Positions 27,124 to 35,171 of a stretch of DNA of 64,000 nucleotides are shown here, piece after piece; position 1 is the stretch's first letter; each line of letters begins with the position of its first letter. Source of the DNA: Chroococcidiopsis sp. TS-821 (GTDB taxonomy: Bacteria; Cyanobacteriota; Cyanobacteriia; Cyanobacteriales; Chroococcidiopsidaceae). A program made the position numbers and the translations under genes. Under the pieces are notes generated by a model that saw only the letters and a list, made by a program, of their open reading frames with translations, was not told the origin of the DNA and searched no databases. The stretch lies in assembly GCF_002939305.1 (NCBI RefSeq), contig NZ_MVDI01000006.1, forward strand, positions 1-64,000, written 5' to 3'.

Positions 27124-27155
27124 ATCTTGGAGTCTCCAGTTCACGGGAGAGTCAA
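27124..27155 (-). promoter_or_regulatory. MerR-type promoter of the truncated copZ copy
   Basis: On the minus strand: -35 TTGACT (27150-27155), a 20-bp spacer CTCCCGTGAACTGGAGACTC, and -10 CAAGAT (27124-27129). The dyad is slightly degraded compared with the copZ-copA promoter. Confidence 0.78.
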
Positions 27156-27210
27156 GGGGGGAAGTGGAAAAAATGATTGAGTCTACTCAACTCATGTTGA
27201 AACGAACAAA

Positions 27211-27239
27211 CCCTGGGTCTATCGCTAGATAAACCAGGG
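27211..27239 (-). terminator. Hairpin downstream of the copper-storage gene
   Basis: CCCTGGGTCTATC and GATAAACCAGGG pair with one bulge around a GCTA loop, and the minus strand beyond is T-rich. It lies 60 bp past the stop of the Cys-rich gene at 27299, as expected of its terminator. Confidence 0.6.
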
Positions 27240-27298
27240 CTGCGATCGGCTAAAAATGCAACGCTACAGCTGCGTAACCACGACTGAACGGTGCTACC

Positions 27299-27652
27299 TT
27301 ATGCCATTGCAGTTGCCATTTGACGGCAAGACTCTGCACAACGACGACAGGATGCTGCACAGCGACGACAGTGGTTATGGTCATGCTTCTCGCACTCAGC
27401 GGCACAGCGTGCGCTCGCTTCAGCACAGACTTGACACAGCTGAGCGTGCAAATCAGAGTTGCGAGCCATAAACCGAGCGCAAATATCACAAGTATCGGCA
27501 CAATCACGACAGAGCTTAATGTACTGCGCCATCATCTGCACCATGTCACCACTCAAACAAGCATCAGCACAGGTTTCACATTCACGTAAGCAATCCAGAC
27601 AGTTTTGGATACAAGTTTCAAGCAGCGATTGATGGGACTGGGCGGTAGTCAT
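27299..27652 (-). CDS. Cys-rich four-helix-bundle copper storage protein
   Basis: 117 residues with 19 cysteines arranged as CxxC, CxxxC and CxxxxxxC on predicted helices (for example CLDCLRECETCADAC and CRRCAASCRRCAESC). This matches the DUF326/Csp family, whose cysteines line a four-helix bundle that stores many Cu(I) ions. No signal peptide, so it is a cytosolic (Csp3-like) form. A paralogue lies at 31309. A hairpin terminator follows. Confidence 0.9.
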   Translation of the reverse strand: MTTAQSHQSLLETCIQNCLDCLRECETCADACLSGDMVQMMAQYIKLCRDCADTCDICARFMARNSDLHAQLCQVCAEASARCAAECEKHDHNHCRRCAASCRRCAESCRQMATAMA

Positions 27653-27797
27653 AGTTTTTTACTTCTCGCTGGGATAATTGTAACAAGAAGCAAAAATTTG
27701 CATTCTCTTCAGTCCAACGTAAGAGATTGTGGAAGTAATTGCGTCTGACCGCTGATGTAAAAACTCCTTTAAAGAATTACCACTGTTGAAAGACAGT

Positions 27798-27831
27798 GAT
27801 TTCATGTTGGTTTTATTTTTTTGTGCTTAGC
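27798..27831 (+). promoter_or_regulatory. Repeated upstream motif, copy 1
   Basis: GATTTCATGTTGGTTTTATT, followed by a T run and GTGCTTAGC. The same block appears upstream of the second copper-storage gene and of the DUF305 gene. ATTTCAT and GTTTTAT (ATTTTAT in the other copies) are 11 bp apart, the spacing of direct repeats bound by OmpR-family regulators. Here it lies about 165 bp before the glutathione-reductase-like gene and also upstream of the divergent copper-storage gene. Confidence 0.5.
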
Positions 27832-27993
27832 TAACGGATAAGTAATAAAGAATACGAGATCTTTTGATGAACTCGCTAATCACATGAGATTTCCTTCATA
27901 TCTCATCTTGTTATAGAACAGAACGGTAGAAAAAGATTGTAGAAAACAGATAGTTAAATGTCTTGCCCCTACAAATCATTTGGATCATTAATC

Positions 27994-29337
27994 ATGAGTT
28001 TTGATTACGATTTGTTTGTGATCGGAGCAGGTCCCGGTGGGCTAGCCGCAGCGGAACGGGCTGCTCATTACGGCGCACGAGTAGCGATCGCCGAACGTGA
28101 CCAGGTAGGAGGAACCTGTGTGGTGCATGGCTGTGTGCCTGAAAAGATGATGACCTATGCTGCCGGATTTTCTCATATTTTGCAAAACGCCGACGAATAC
28201 GGATGGAATAAAGTACCGCGTCAGTTTGATTGGTCAAAATTTGCCCAAACGCGAGATGAAAATATTAATCACTTGAGTCAAGTTCACGTCCATCATCTGC
28301 AAACGGCAGGGGTTGAGTTGATGTATGGCGATGCCACATTCTTAAATCCGCATACCCTCAAGTTGGGCGATCACCAGATCACGGCAAACAAAGTTTTGAT
28401 TGCTGTTGGTGCAAGAAGCGTTACACCCGATATACCGGGTATCAATGATGCAATTACGATGCGCGAATTGCTGGAGCTGAAGCAACAACCCGATCACCTA
28501 GCTATCATCGGCAGCAATCACATTGCCACTAAATTTGCTGGCATTATGAATGGGCTAGTTTGCAAGGTGACTCAGATTGTGGCAGAAGAGTATATCTTAC
28601 CGAATTGCGATCTTGATCTGCGTACCACTGTGCAAACAGGAATGATCCGGCAAGGAATTCAGGTTCTCAATAACACTCATGTGAGCAGCATTGAACAGGT
28701 GCAAGAGGGCTTGCAATTAGAGTTTACTGGTACTGCTACAGATGCTATTACAGTCAATACTGTTGTCTATGCAACTGATCGCGTTGCCAATATCGATCGC
28801 TTGAACCTGGAAGCCGCAGGGGTTGAAGTTCAGCAAGGTGCGATCGTTATTAATGACTATGGCCGAACCACTCAGCCTCATATCTTCGCAGTGGGTGACT
28901 GTACGCCTCGTCCGCAATGGACTCCTGCCGCAATTGCTGCTGGTCGCGCCTTTGCTGATTTTGAATTTGGCAAGCAGCCCCATATAGTCAGTTTTGCAGG
29001 AATTCCCTATGTGGTTGCTACCATGCCCGAAGCTGCAACAATTGGTTTGACTGAAACACAGGCTAGAGAAAAGCTGGGTGAATCAGTGCGTTGTTACCGT
29101 AAGACGTTTCAACCTTTATTCAACTTAATTGGTGAAGCAGAACAGGAAGCCATGCTCAAGCTAGTGGTTGATAGCAATTCTGATCGCGTGTTGGGTGTTC
29201 ACATGGTGGGTGAGTGTGCTGCCGAAGTCATTCAGATGTTGGCACCCGCGCTCAAGGCAGGCGTGACGAAACAACATTTTGATGAGTCATTGGGAATTCA
29301 CCCTTCGGTGGGTGAAGAATTTTTCACTTTAAAGTGA
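27994..29337 (+). CDS. Glutathione-reductase-like flavoprotein
   Basis: About 447 residues of the pyridine nucleotide-disulfide oxidoreductase class I. FVIGAGPGGLAAAERAAHYG binds FAD; GGTCVVHGCVPEK carries the redox-active CxxxxC; PHIFAVGDCT is the second FAD motif; C-terminal HPSVGEEF holds the catalytic His. The resemblance is closest to glutathione reductase, although the usual GGTCVxRGCVPKK is altered and the NADPH-site GxGxxA loop reads IIGSNHIATKF, so nucleotide use may differ. ATG 27994 fits the family N-terminus; an in-frame ATG at 27958 adds residues with no counterpart. The last codons are duplicated at 30479. Confidence 0.88.
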   Translation: MSFDYDLFVIGAGPGGLAAAERAAHYGARVAIAERDQVGGTCVVHGCVPEKMMTYAAGFSHILQNADEYGWNKVPRQFDWSKFAQTRDENINHLSQVHVHHLQTAGVELMYGDATFLNPHTLKLGDHQITANKVLIAVGARSVTPDIPGINDAITMRELLELKQQPDHLAIIGSNHIATKFAGIMNGLVCKVTQIVAEEYILPNCDLDLRTTVQTGMIRQGIQVLNNTHVSSIEQVQEGLQLEFTGTATDAITVNTVVYATDRVANIDRLNLEAAGVEVQQGAIVINDYGRTTQPHIFAVGDCTPRPQWTPAAIAAGRAFADFEFGKQPHIVSFAGIPYVVATMPEAATIGLTETQAREKLGESVRCYRKTFQPLFNLIGEAEQEAMLKLVVDSNSDRVLGVHMVGECAAEVIQMLAPALKAGVTKQHFDESLGIHPSVGEEFFTLK

Positions 29338-29364
29338 CAAGACTGAAGCGAGTTTGCAAGAGAC

Positions 29365-30447
29365 TTACTCTCTCTCAACTGGAGCGATCTCACTCCACCT
29401 GTATGCCATGTACTCAGCAAAGCCAACAACATAAGGATTCCACTTTTGGCGCAAAGCAATGTATAAATCTGCGCCCGTTTCTAAATCAGGTGTTGTTTCT
29501 ATGTTCGCAGCTTGCAGCCGCTCTACAGCACGGAAATACCACTCGCGCCACTCTTTCTCCGATTTATTCTGGTGGGCTGAATGTCCATCTGGAAGGAATG
29601 AATCGGACAATTGAAGCAGGGCATCCAAACCACCATCTTCTAACTCGGTAACTCCAGTAGAGTCTACTAACGCACGATATTTTTCTTGATTAAGCGCACT
29701 TTTGATTAATGTGGCTGTATCCACTGTGATTAGTGCAATCCGCGCTAGTGAGTAGTAGCTTTCCTGAAAGCGAAAATAGTGTAAAACCGGGTACGAGTGG
29801 TGAGACTCTAGCAACTCCAACAGGTTTCTGCCCATATCAGCAACTTCCTGACGGGCACCATTGAAATCTCCATTCGCTCCCAGCCGCGCCAGGAACTCGG
29901 CAGCATTTGCTTGACTGGCAGTACGGTGATGTAAGCTTAAGGCAAAAGTATTGCGTCGCGTTAAGGCACTATAGACTGACAGGAAGTAGGTGAGCGTTAG
30001 GGTAAAGGTCGAAAAACCAAGGGCTGCTTCTAATATCATGAGTAGCCGATAGGTTCCTGTTTTTGGCACAAGGTCGCCCGTACCTAGAGTGGTAAAGGTG
30101 TAGCCGCTGTAATAAAGTGCTGTAGCAAAATCTGTTGGCGTTGATCCCTGGCTAGCCTGGATACCAGAACCTAGGGCAGTCCAAACGATGAAGGCAAATC
30201 CGCCGATCAATAAGGTTGTCCATACAATGACAATTACTACTAGTAGGGTAGGACCACAGTAGGAGAGCAGGCGATCGCGATCGACCCAGGGACCGTATGA
30301 AGCTTGTCGAAATAGTTGCCATATTCCCTGATTGAGTAGCGTGCTCAACACTCCCCTACCACTGCGGGGATACAATACGGTTAAGAAAAGGTCTGTAAGA
30401 GCCAGGAGTATCAGTCCAACACCACCTGCGAGTACTAGCCAGTCCAT
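29365..30447 (-). CDS. Two-TM ion channel with large cytoplasmic domain
   Basis: 360 residues. Hydrophobic segments lie at about 3-26, 65-92 and 135-160. A pore loop, YTFTTLGTGDLVP, resembles the K+ channel filter TVGYGD but reads TLGTGD. The C-terminal 190 residues are soluble and helical with no known ligand domain. Convergent with the glutathione-reductase-like gene, 27 bp apart. The altered filter may reduce K+ selectivity. Confidence 0.82.
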   Translation of the reverse strand: MDWLVLAGGVGLILLALTDLFLTVLYPRSGRGVLSTLLNQGIWQLFRQASYGPWVDRDRLLSYCGPTLLVVIVIVWTTLLIGGFAFIVWTALGSGIQASQGSTPTDFATALYYSGYTFTTLGTGDLVPKTGTYRLLMILEAALGFSTFTLTLTYFLSVYSALTRRNTFALSLHHRTASQANAAEFLARLGANGDFNGARQEVADMGRNLLELLESHHSYPVLHYFRFQESYYSLARIALITVDTATLIKSALNQEKYRALVDSTGVTELEDGGLDALLQLSDSFLPDGHSAHQNKSEKEWREWYFRAVERLQAANIETTPDLETGADLYIALRQKWNPYVVGFAEYMAYRWSEIAPVERE

Positions 30448-30478
30448 GCTTCAACTTTTTCCTTTCCCAGGATTATAA

Positions 30479-30511
30479 GAATTTTTTACTTTAAAGTGAC
30501 GAAACTAAAGC
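30479..30511 (+). pseudogene. Relic of a second glutathione-reductase 3' end
   Basis: GAATTTTTTACTTTAAAGTG, followed by A, encodes EFFTLK and the stop, the same final residues as the gene ending at 29337. The similarity continues for about 12 bases past the stop (GACGAAACTAAAGC against GACAAGACTGAAGC). The channel gene therefore lies between two copies of the same 3' end. Confidence 0.6.
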
Positions 30512-30593
30512 TACGAGTAATTTACTTGGCTGCTTCTGCCATCTGGCTCAATTGACGATACGCGCTAGGCATTCACAACGAAAACCTGCCTAT

Positions 30594-31151
30594 TTACTGC
30601 ACTGCTTCTCTAATCTGGCGCTCCATCTCGGGGGTTATCTCAAGCGAACGAGCGGGAAGCTCGACCTCCCCTCGTTCTCCGTTCTCCGCAATATCATCGA
30701 GGAGCAACTGCATCTCAGCTATTTCACGGACCTGCGACGCAATTATCTCATCCGCAAGCTCACGAACGCGCGGATCGCTAATGCTTGCCTTCCGCGCATT
30801 GTTAATGGCAATCGAATGGTGGGGAATCATCGCCTTCATGAAGTTGACATCTCCGATCAGCGCTTGGGTTCTATTCACGGAGAGCAGAATCACGCCGAGC
30901 GCGGTAGCTAAACCGAGAACTGCGATCTTGGTTCCTACTCCTCGATACATCGACCACATAAAGGAAAGCATCACAACGGTCATCACGCACCCCATCACCA
31001 ATGAGGCGACCAGTCGATTTACACTAAACGTTGCGTGATCAAGTGTGTATATGAGCTGATACATCAAGAAGAACATGATGAACGTTGAGGTCGCGATCAT
31101 CGCCGCGAATCGGTTCCAGCCCATTCCTGACATGTGTTTCTGTTGGTTCAT
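30594..31151 (-). CDS. Membrane DUF305 protein
   Basis: 185 residues. Three hydrophobic segments (about 13-35, 45-67, 74-91) precede a DUF305-type helical domain with [18 protein letters not shown] and the [15 protein letters not shown] repeat. DUF305 proteins have a ferritin-like helical fold and are common in metal-resistance clusters; the MIPHH histidines are likely metal ligands. Upstream of it lies the second copper-storage gene in the same direction, separated by a hairpin. Confidence 0.88.
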   Translation of the reverse strand: MNQQKHMSGMGWNRFAAMIATSTFIMFFLMYQLIYTLDHATFSVNRLVASLVMGCVMTVVMLSFMWSMYRGVGTKIAVLGLATALGVILLSVNRTQALIGDVNFMKAMIPHHSIAINNARKASISDPRVRELADEIIASQVREIAEMQLLLDDIAENGERGEVELPARSLEITPEMERQIREAVQ

Positions 31152-31245
31152 ATTGCTTCTCTACTATTTCAAAATAGTGCTTTCGCTCAAATCCTCCCGT
31201 CACTTCTATAGCCGACTTACATAAGCGCAGAAGTTGTAGAGGGAA

Positions 31246-31274
31246 TTGGCAAGCTTATCAAGCAGGCTTGCCAA
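31246..31274 (-). terminator. Hairpin between copper-storage and DUF305 genes
   Basis: TTGGCAAGC (31246-31254) and GCTTGCCAA (31266-31274) form a perfect 9-bp stem with an 11-base loop, 35 bp past the copper-storage stop. There is no strong T run, so termination may be partial. Confidence 0.5.
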
Positions 31275-31308
31275 CCTCCTGATACTTAAACTGTAAATTT
31301 CGGTCGAA

Positions 31309-31638
31309 TTAACGCGATGTGGCAACACTAACCACCTTACGGTACTCCTCAACAGCCGATCGACAAGCCTTGGCACAGCTTTGGCAGTGTTCGTTATCGT
31401 GTTTTTCGCATTCACTGGCGCAGGCTTCGCAGATATCGATACAAGCTCGAACAACCTGAGGGATGAATTGAGATCCGCGACTCATGTAGCCAGCGATCGT
31501 CCAACACATTTGGGCACAATCGCGGCAGAGACGAGCGCATTCTGCCATGCTGCCCATACAGGCATCAGCGCAGTGTTCACACTCGTAAGCACAGTGAATG
31601 GCAGCATCAATACTGGTTTTATACTGCTGATGTGGCAT
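31309..31638 (-). CDS. Second Cys-rich copper storage protein
   Basis: 109 residues with 15 cysteines, in the same helical spacing as the protein at 27299 (CAYECEHCADAC, CRDCAQMC, CIDICEACASEC). CEKHDNEHCQSCAKAC parallels CEKHDHNHCRRCAASC of the other. A cytosolic Csp-like copper store. The conserved ATTTCAT-type repeat lies about 130 bp upstream, in the divergent region shared with the DUF305 gene at 31928. Confidence 0.9.
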   Translation of the reverse strand: MPHQQYKTSIDAAIHCAYECEHCADACMGSMAECARLCRDCAQMCWTIAGYMSRGSQFIPQVVRACIDICEACASECEKHDNEHCQSCAKACRSAVEEYRKVVSVATSR

Positions 31639-31765
31639 TGTTAGATTCTCCTAGAAACGATAAAACTTCTTCTCATAGGAGTACGGTAGGAAGTTGTGTA
31701 GATATGGTACATCCAGCTTTTGAGGTAAAGATATTTTCTATAATTTCCGACCTTTGGACGGTAGG

Positions 31766-31801
31766 GATTTCATGTTGATTTTATTTTTTAGTGCATTTAG
31801 C
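31766..31801. promoter_or_regulatory. Repeated upstream motif, copy 2
   Basis: GATTTCATGTTGATTTTATT plus a T run and GTGCATTTAGC. It differs from copy 1 (27798) at few positions and shares the 11-bp repeat ATTTCAT/ATTTTAT. It lies between divergent genes for a copper-storage protein and a DUF305 protein. Confidence 0.55.
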
Positions 31802-31840
31802 ACAAACTCGTCTTTGCTTGTATTGCTGCTTACCAGCTAA

Positions 31841-31870
31841 GATTTCATCCTGATTTTATTTTTGTTTGTC
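31841..31870 (+). promoter_or_regulatory. Repeated upstream motif, copy 3
   Basis: GATTTCATCCTGATTTTATT then TTTGTTTGTC; same 11-bp direct repeat as copies 1 and 2. It lies 58 bp ahead of the DUF305 lipoprotein gene start. Confidence 0.5.
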
Positions 31871-31927
31871 ATCATTAACGTTCGTAAGAAGTTAATCTTT
31901 GACCCAAAAACCTGGAGGCTTGATTAG

Positions 31928-32601
31928 GTGGTTATGTTGATGAGAAAAACACTCGCCTCATTTCTGTTGGTCGGAATCGTGCCTTTAGTGTCATTTAGCC
32001 TAGCTGCTTGTAGTGGTACAGCCTCCGAACAAGCTGCTGAAAGTCGTCCTAGCAGCTCCACGATGGCTCAGATGGATCATGGCTCCATGATGAACATGGA
32101 TTTGGGACCTGCCGATGAAAACTTTGATCTGCGCTTCATTGATGCCATAATTCTTCATCATCGAGGCGCAATTCAGATGGCGGAAGAAGCTCAGCAAAAA
32201 ACGAGCCGCTCAGAAATTCAGCAGCTTGCCGCAAACATTATTGAATCGCAAAGTCCGAAGAAAATGAGTTGTTACGAGCATGGCGGCAAGCATGGTATCC
32301 GAACGCCAGTGCAGAGCCAGTAATGTATGATGCAGCCAGTCAATCGATGATGCCCATGACCGCATCGCATCAACAGAGCATGGCGATGCAGATGGATCTC
32401 GGAGAAGCGGACGAAGAGTTTGATTTGCGATTTATGAATGCCATGATTCCTCATCATGAGGGGGCAGTTGCAATGGCACAGGAAGCGTTAGAGAAGAGCG
32501 ATCGCCCTGAAGTCAAAGAATTGGCTCAAAGCATCATCGATAGTCAGCAGCAAGAAATTGATCAGATGGTGCAGTGGCGGAAGGACTGGTACGGGCAGTA
32601 A
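31928..32601 (+). pseudogene. Tandem DUF305 lipoprotein, frameshifted
   Basis: Two DUF305 domains in one gene. The first frame (31928-32323) begins with a lipoprotein signal ending FSLAAC, then MNMDLGPADENFDLRFIDAI and ILHHRGAIQMAEEA. Around 32245-32265 reading must shift to the frame at 32269, where LRAWRQAWYP and the second domain (MQMDLGEADEEFDLRF, MIPHHEGAVAMA, QMVQWRKDWYGQ) follow. Each domain should end in RAWRQ/QWRKD-like residues, so the break is at the end of domain 1. GTG 31928 has GGAGG at proper distance. A real mutation or a sequencing error are both possible. The intact protein would be a periplasmic or outer-face metal binder. Confidence 0.8.
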
Positions 32602-32643
32602 TACCGGAAAATACTTCTCGTCTTAATACATTGGGGAAGCCAA

Positions 32644-32976
32644 TCATTCTTCCCCTTTTTCGCTAAATTTGCCTAAATATACGCTCTTCAATCCCATCGT
32701 CCCCTTCTTCGTTACTCCCCAGTAGCGCAGATAGCGGTAAGGTCCATAAGTCTTACCTGTCTTAGAATCTGGAATCATCTTCAGCTCAATATGCCCTCGC
32801 CCTCCGTGCTTCCCCAGCGGTGTGCCATCCTCACGAGTCTCCTGGTTCTTCTCCTCTGCCTCCTGTTGCCGTGACTCCAATAGCCCCTGAATCATTTCAG
32901 CCAGATCCCCTAACTTTTCATCACTCCAATCTTGGAGTTCCTGAATCAATCGCGCTGCTTTGCTCCGCTTTGGCAT
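32644..32976 (-). CDS. Conserved hypothetical of cyanobacterial plasmids
   Basis: 110 residues from ATG 32976, which has AGGGGTGGG just upstream; an in-frame TTG at 32997 is less likely. The N-terminus is a charged helix, then EDGTPLGKHGGRGHIELKMI, YGPYRYLRYW and KSVYLGKF. This G-x-IE-KMI to YGPY-YLRYW pattern is familiar from small proteins on cyanobacterial accessory replicons, function unknown. The upstream 115 bp carry five TTCCCTAAG boxes that probably bind a regulator or replication protein. Confidence 0.65.
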   Translation of the reverse strand: MPKRSKAARLIQELQDWSDEKLGDLAEMIQGLLESRQQEAEEKNQETREDGTPLGKHGGRGHIELKMIPDSKTGKTYGPYRYLRYWGVTKKGTMGLKSVYLGKFSEKGEE

Positions 32977-33003
32977 CTCCCACCCCTGATCCCGCAAAAA
33001 TTG

Positions 33004-33119
33004 CTTAGGGAATACTTAGGGATCTTTAGCTTGTTTTTATTCCCTAAGTCTAGATTCACCCGTACTGCTTTTGCTTAGGGAAAACTTAACTCGTCATAAA
33101 GGCAGAACTATTCCCTAAG
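33004..33119. repeat. Five TTCCCTAAG boxes
   Basis: CTTAGGGAA at 33004-33012, CTTAGGGAT at 33015-33023, TTCCCTAAG at 33040-33048, CTTAGGGAA at 33074-33082 and TTCCCTAAG at 33111-33119. Both orientations are used, producing nested inverted repeats. The last copy overlaps the polymerase stop codon. It could be an operator cluster for the small gene at 32644 or a degenerate iteron array. Confidence 0.85.
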
Positions 33120-33932
33120 CCTCATCACCACCCCAACTAGCTGAAACTTTGATGTCTACGACTACCAAGATCGGATGCAGAAACTTCCGAGCTGCTGCAA
33201 CCATGCCGCGATGTAAGAGATAACTGATGTGCTTCGCCTCAGCAACAGGACACTCCAGCAGGATCTCATCATGAACTGTGCAAATCAGCTTTGCTCCTGT
33301 CTCTGCCAGTACTTTGTTAAGTTTCACTAACGCTAACTTTGTGATATCAGCATTCAATCCCTGGACGGGATGGTTCAGCAACTCCGCTAGCCTGGGTTTA
33401 TCCGCCCACCTGCGCCGACGTCCAGCTAGGGTACGGCTCTCCTTTATTCCTCGGAGTAACTACGCTTGATCGTCTCATGCCACTCTGCCACTCCGGCGTA
33501 GGCTTCAAAGAAGCGTTTTCGGAATGCTTTTGCCTGCTCTAGAGACAGAGTGACTCCATACTTTGTCTCAGCATAGCTCTGAAGTTTGGCGGCACCCATG
33601 CCGTAAATCAGCCCAAAATTGATGGCTTTGGCAAGCCGTCGATCTTCCTCGCTCACATCCGCGATCGCTTTCCCCGTCACCAGAGCTGCTGTCAGCCGAT
33701 GCAGATCCTCACCTTTGCGGTATGCTCGTTGCATCCGGGCATCGCCACTTAATCGGGCAACAATTCGCAGCTCAATTTGAGAATAGTCGGCTCGCACTAT
33801 TTGATAACCTGGTGCAGCTACAAAGCAGGTTCGGGCAGCCGCATCACGAGGAATGGTCTGCAAAGGTGGATTGCGACAAGAAAACTGACCTGACCTGGCT
33901 CCAAGCTGGTAGTACGTTGGGTGAATCCTTCC
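33115..33932 (-). pseudogene. Family A DNA polymerase fragment
   Basis: C-terminal polymerase domain only. The frame starts at the edge of an IS element with GRIHPTYYQLGARSGQFS and NPPLQTIPRD, then RADYSQIELRI (motif A), KAINFGLIYGMGA (motif B), then a one-base shift near 33447-33455 to the frame with RTLAGRRRRW, HPVQG and VHDEILLE (motif C). The N-terminal exonuclease and thumb parts are missing because the IS6-like element cuts the gene at the conserved TGRIHPT. The missing part is not on the other side of the IS. Confidence 0.9.
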
Positions 33933-34764
33933 GGCTCTGTTGCAAAAAATGGTAGGCTGAAATGATTTAATGAGAGGAAATCCTTCTGCCTACGGTCATG
34001 AATCCAAAGCAACCGTTCAAGTGGCGGCACTATCAACCCGAAACTATTCTCCTGTACGTTGGTATCTTCAGTATCCGCTTTCATACCGCCACCTGGAACA
34101 AATGATGTAGGAGAGGGGGTTAAGCGTTGACCATTCAAAGGTATACCGATGGGTGCAGACTTATGGCTCCAGGACTCGAAAAACGCACTCGTCCACATCT
34201 GTGTTCTACTAATGATTCGTGGCAAGTGGATGAAACCTACGTTAAGGTCAAAGGTAAGTGGAAATATTTGTATCGGGCAGTCGATTCAGCTGGCAATACA
34301 ATTGATTTTATGTTGAGTGCTAAAAGAGATAGACGTGCAGCAAAACGGTTTTTTCGCAAAGTACTTTCATCGGCTCACACGCACTCGCCACGAGTAATCA
34401 ACGTCGATAAAAATGCAGCTTATCCTATTGCTATTAAAGAGTTGAAAGCAGGAGCGGAGCGAAACTACCTCAAGCTTGTGACTTACGACAAAACAAATAT
34501 CTAAATAATCTAGTTGAACAAGACCATAGGTTTATCAAGAAATTAGTTAATCCAGGTCTTGGCTTCAAATCATTTCACACCGCCAGAAGAACGCTAATTG
34601 GTTACGAAACTATGAACTCTATTAGAAAAGGTCAGCTCGTAGGAGTGTCCAAGGGAGACATTTTAGGTCAAGTGAAATTTATCGCTCAAATCTTTGGAGT
34701 CGCTGTCTAAATCCAACTGCTTCATCCGAAGAGACCGTTCTCAAAAACTTTTTGCAGTCATGAT
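33933..34764 (+). mobile_element. Degenerate IS6-family insertion sequence
   Basis: The left end GGCTCTGTTGCAAAAA matches the typical IS6 terminus. Transposase pieces are read on the + strand: MNPKQPFKWRHYQPETILL (from 33998), then RWYLQYPLSYRHLEQMM, TAG, ERGLSVDHSKVYRWV, then WQVDETYVKVKGKWKYLYRAVD (first DDE Asp), INVDKNAAYP (second) and, after a stop at 34502, DHRFIKKLVNPGLGF (Glu normally at -E-DHR-). At least two frameshifts and two stops. The right end keeps TTTTTGCA (34749-34756) but then diverges, so the boundary is approximate. Confidence 0.85.
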
Positions 34765-35171
34765 GAGTTGTCAAGGGGTGGAGGAAAATTTCAGTATTGA
34801 GATTCTCCAAGCATTAATTAATGTGGTTAATCAGTGTGGAAAGATGAATTGAGAATGGCAACAAGCAGTCATTCGTGGTCACTACCGTAGCTGTGCCACA
34901 CTTTTCTCATTCGTTCTCAAAGCCCTGCACCGCAAACAACACAACGTGGTTAGTTAAGCTACTCACAGCAAAAATCTACGGGGTTACAGGGAAAGCGAGC
35001 GGTTGAACAATCTCAAAAATCTCTTCTAGCAAGCCATTTTCTGATAAGTAATTTTGCCATGAAATGAGTCGAGGCGATCGCATAATCTTCAATACGAACT
35101 CTTTGTCTTGCTATTGGGAAGTACTATCTAGCTAAAGCTGTCCGTGTCAAACCTAGCTGGAATTCAGTCTT
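34765..35171. other. Intergenic region before the sensor permease
   Basis: About 400 bp between the IS6 relic and the sensor gene. No credible ORF or RNA is seen; a GCGATCGC-type site occurs near 35074. The promoter of the sensor-permease gene should be here; no GTA-N8-TAC NtcA box was found in it. Confidence 0.5.
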
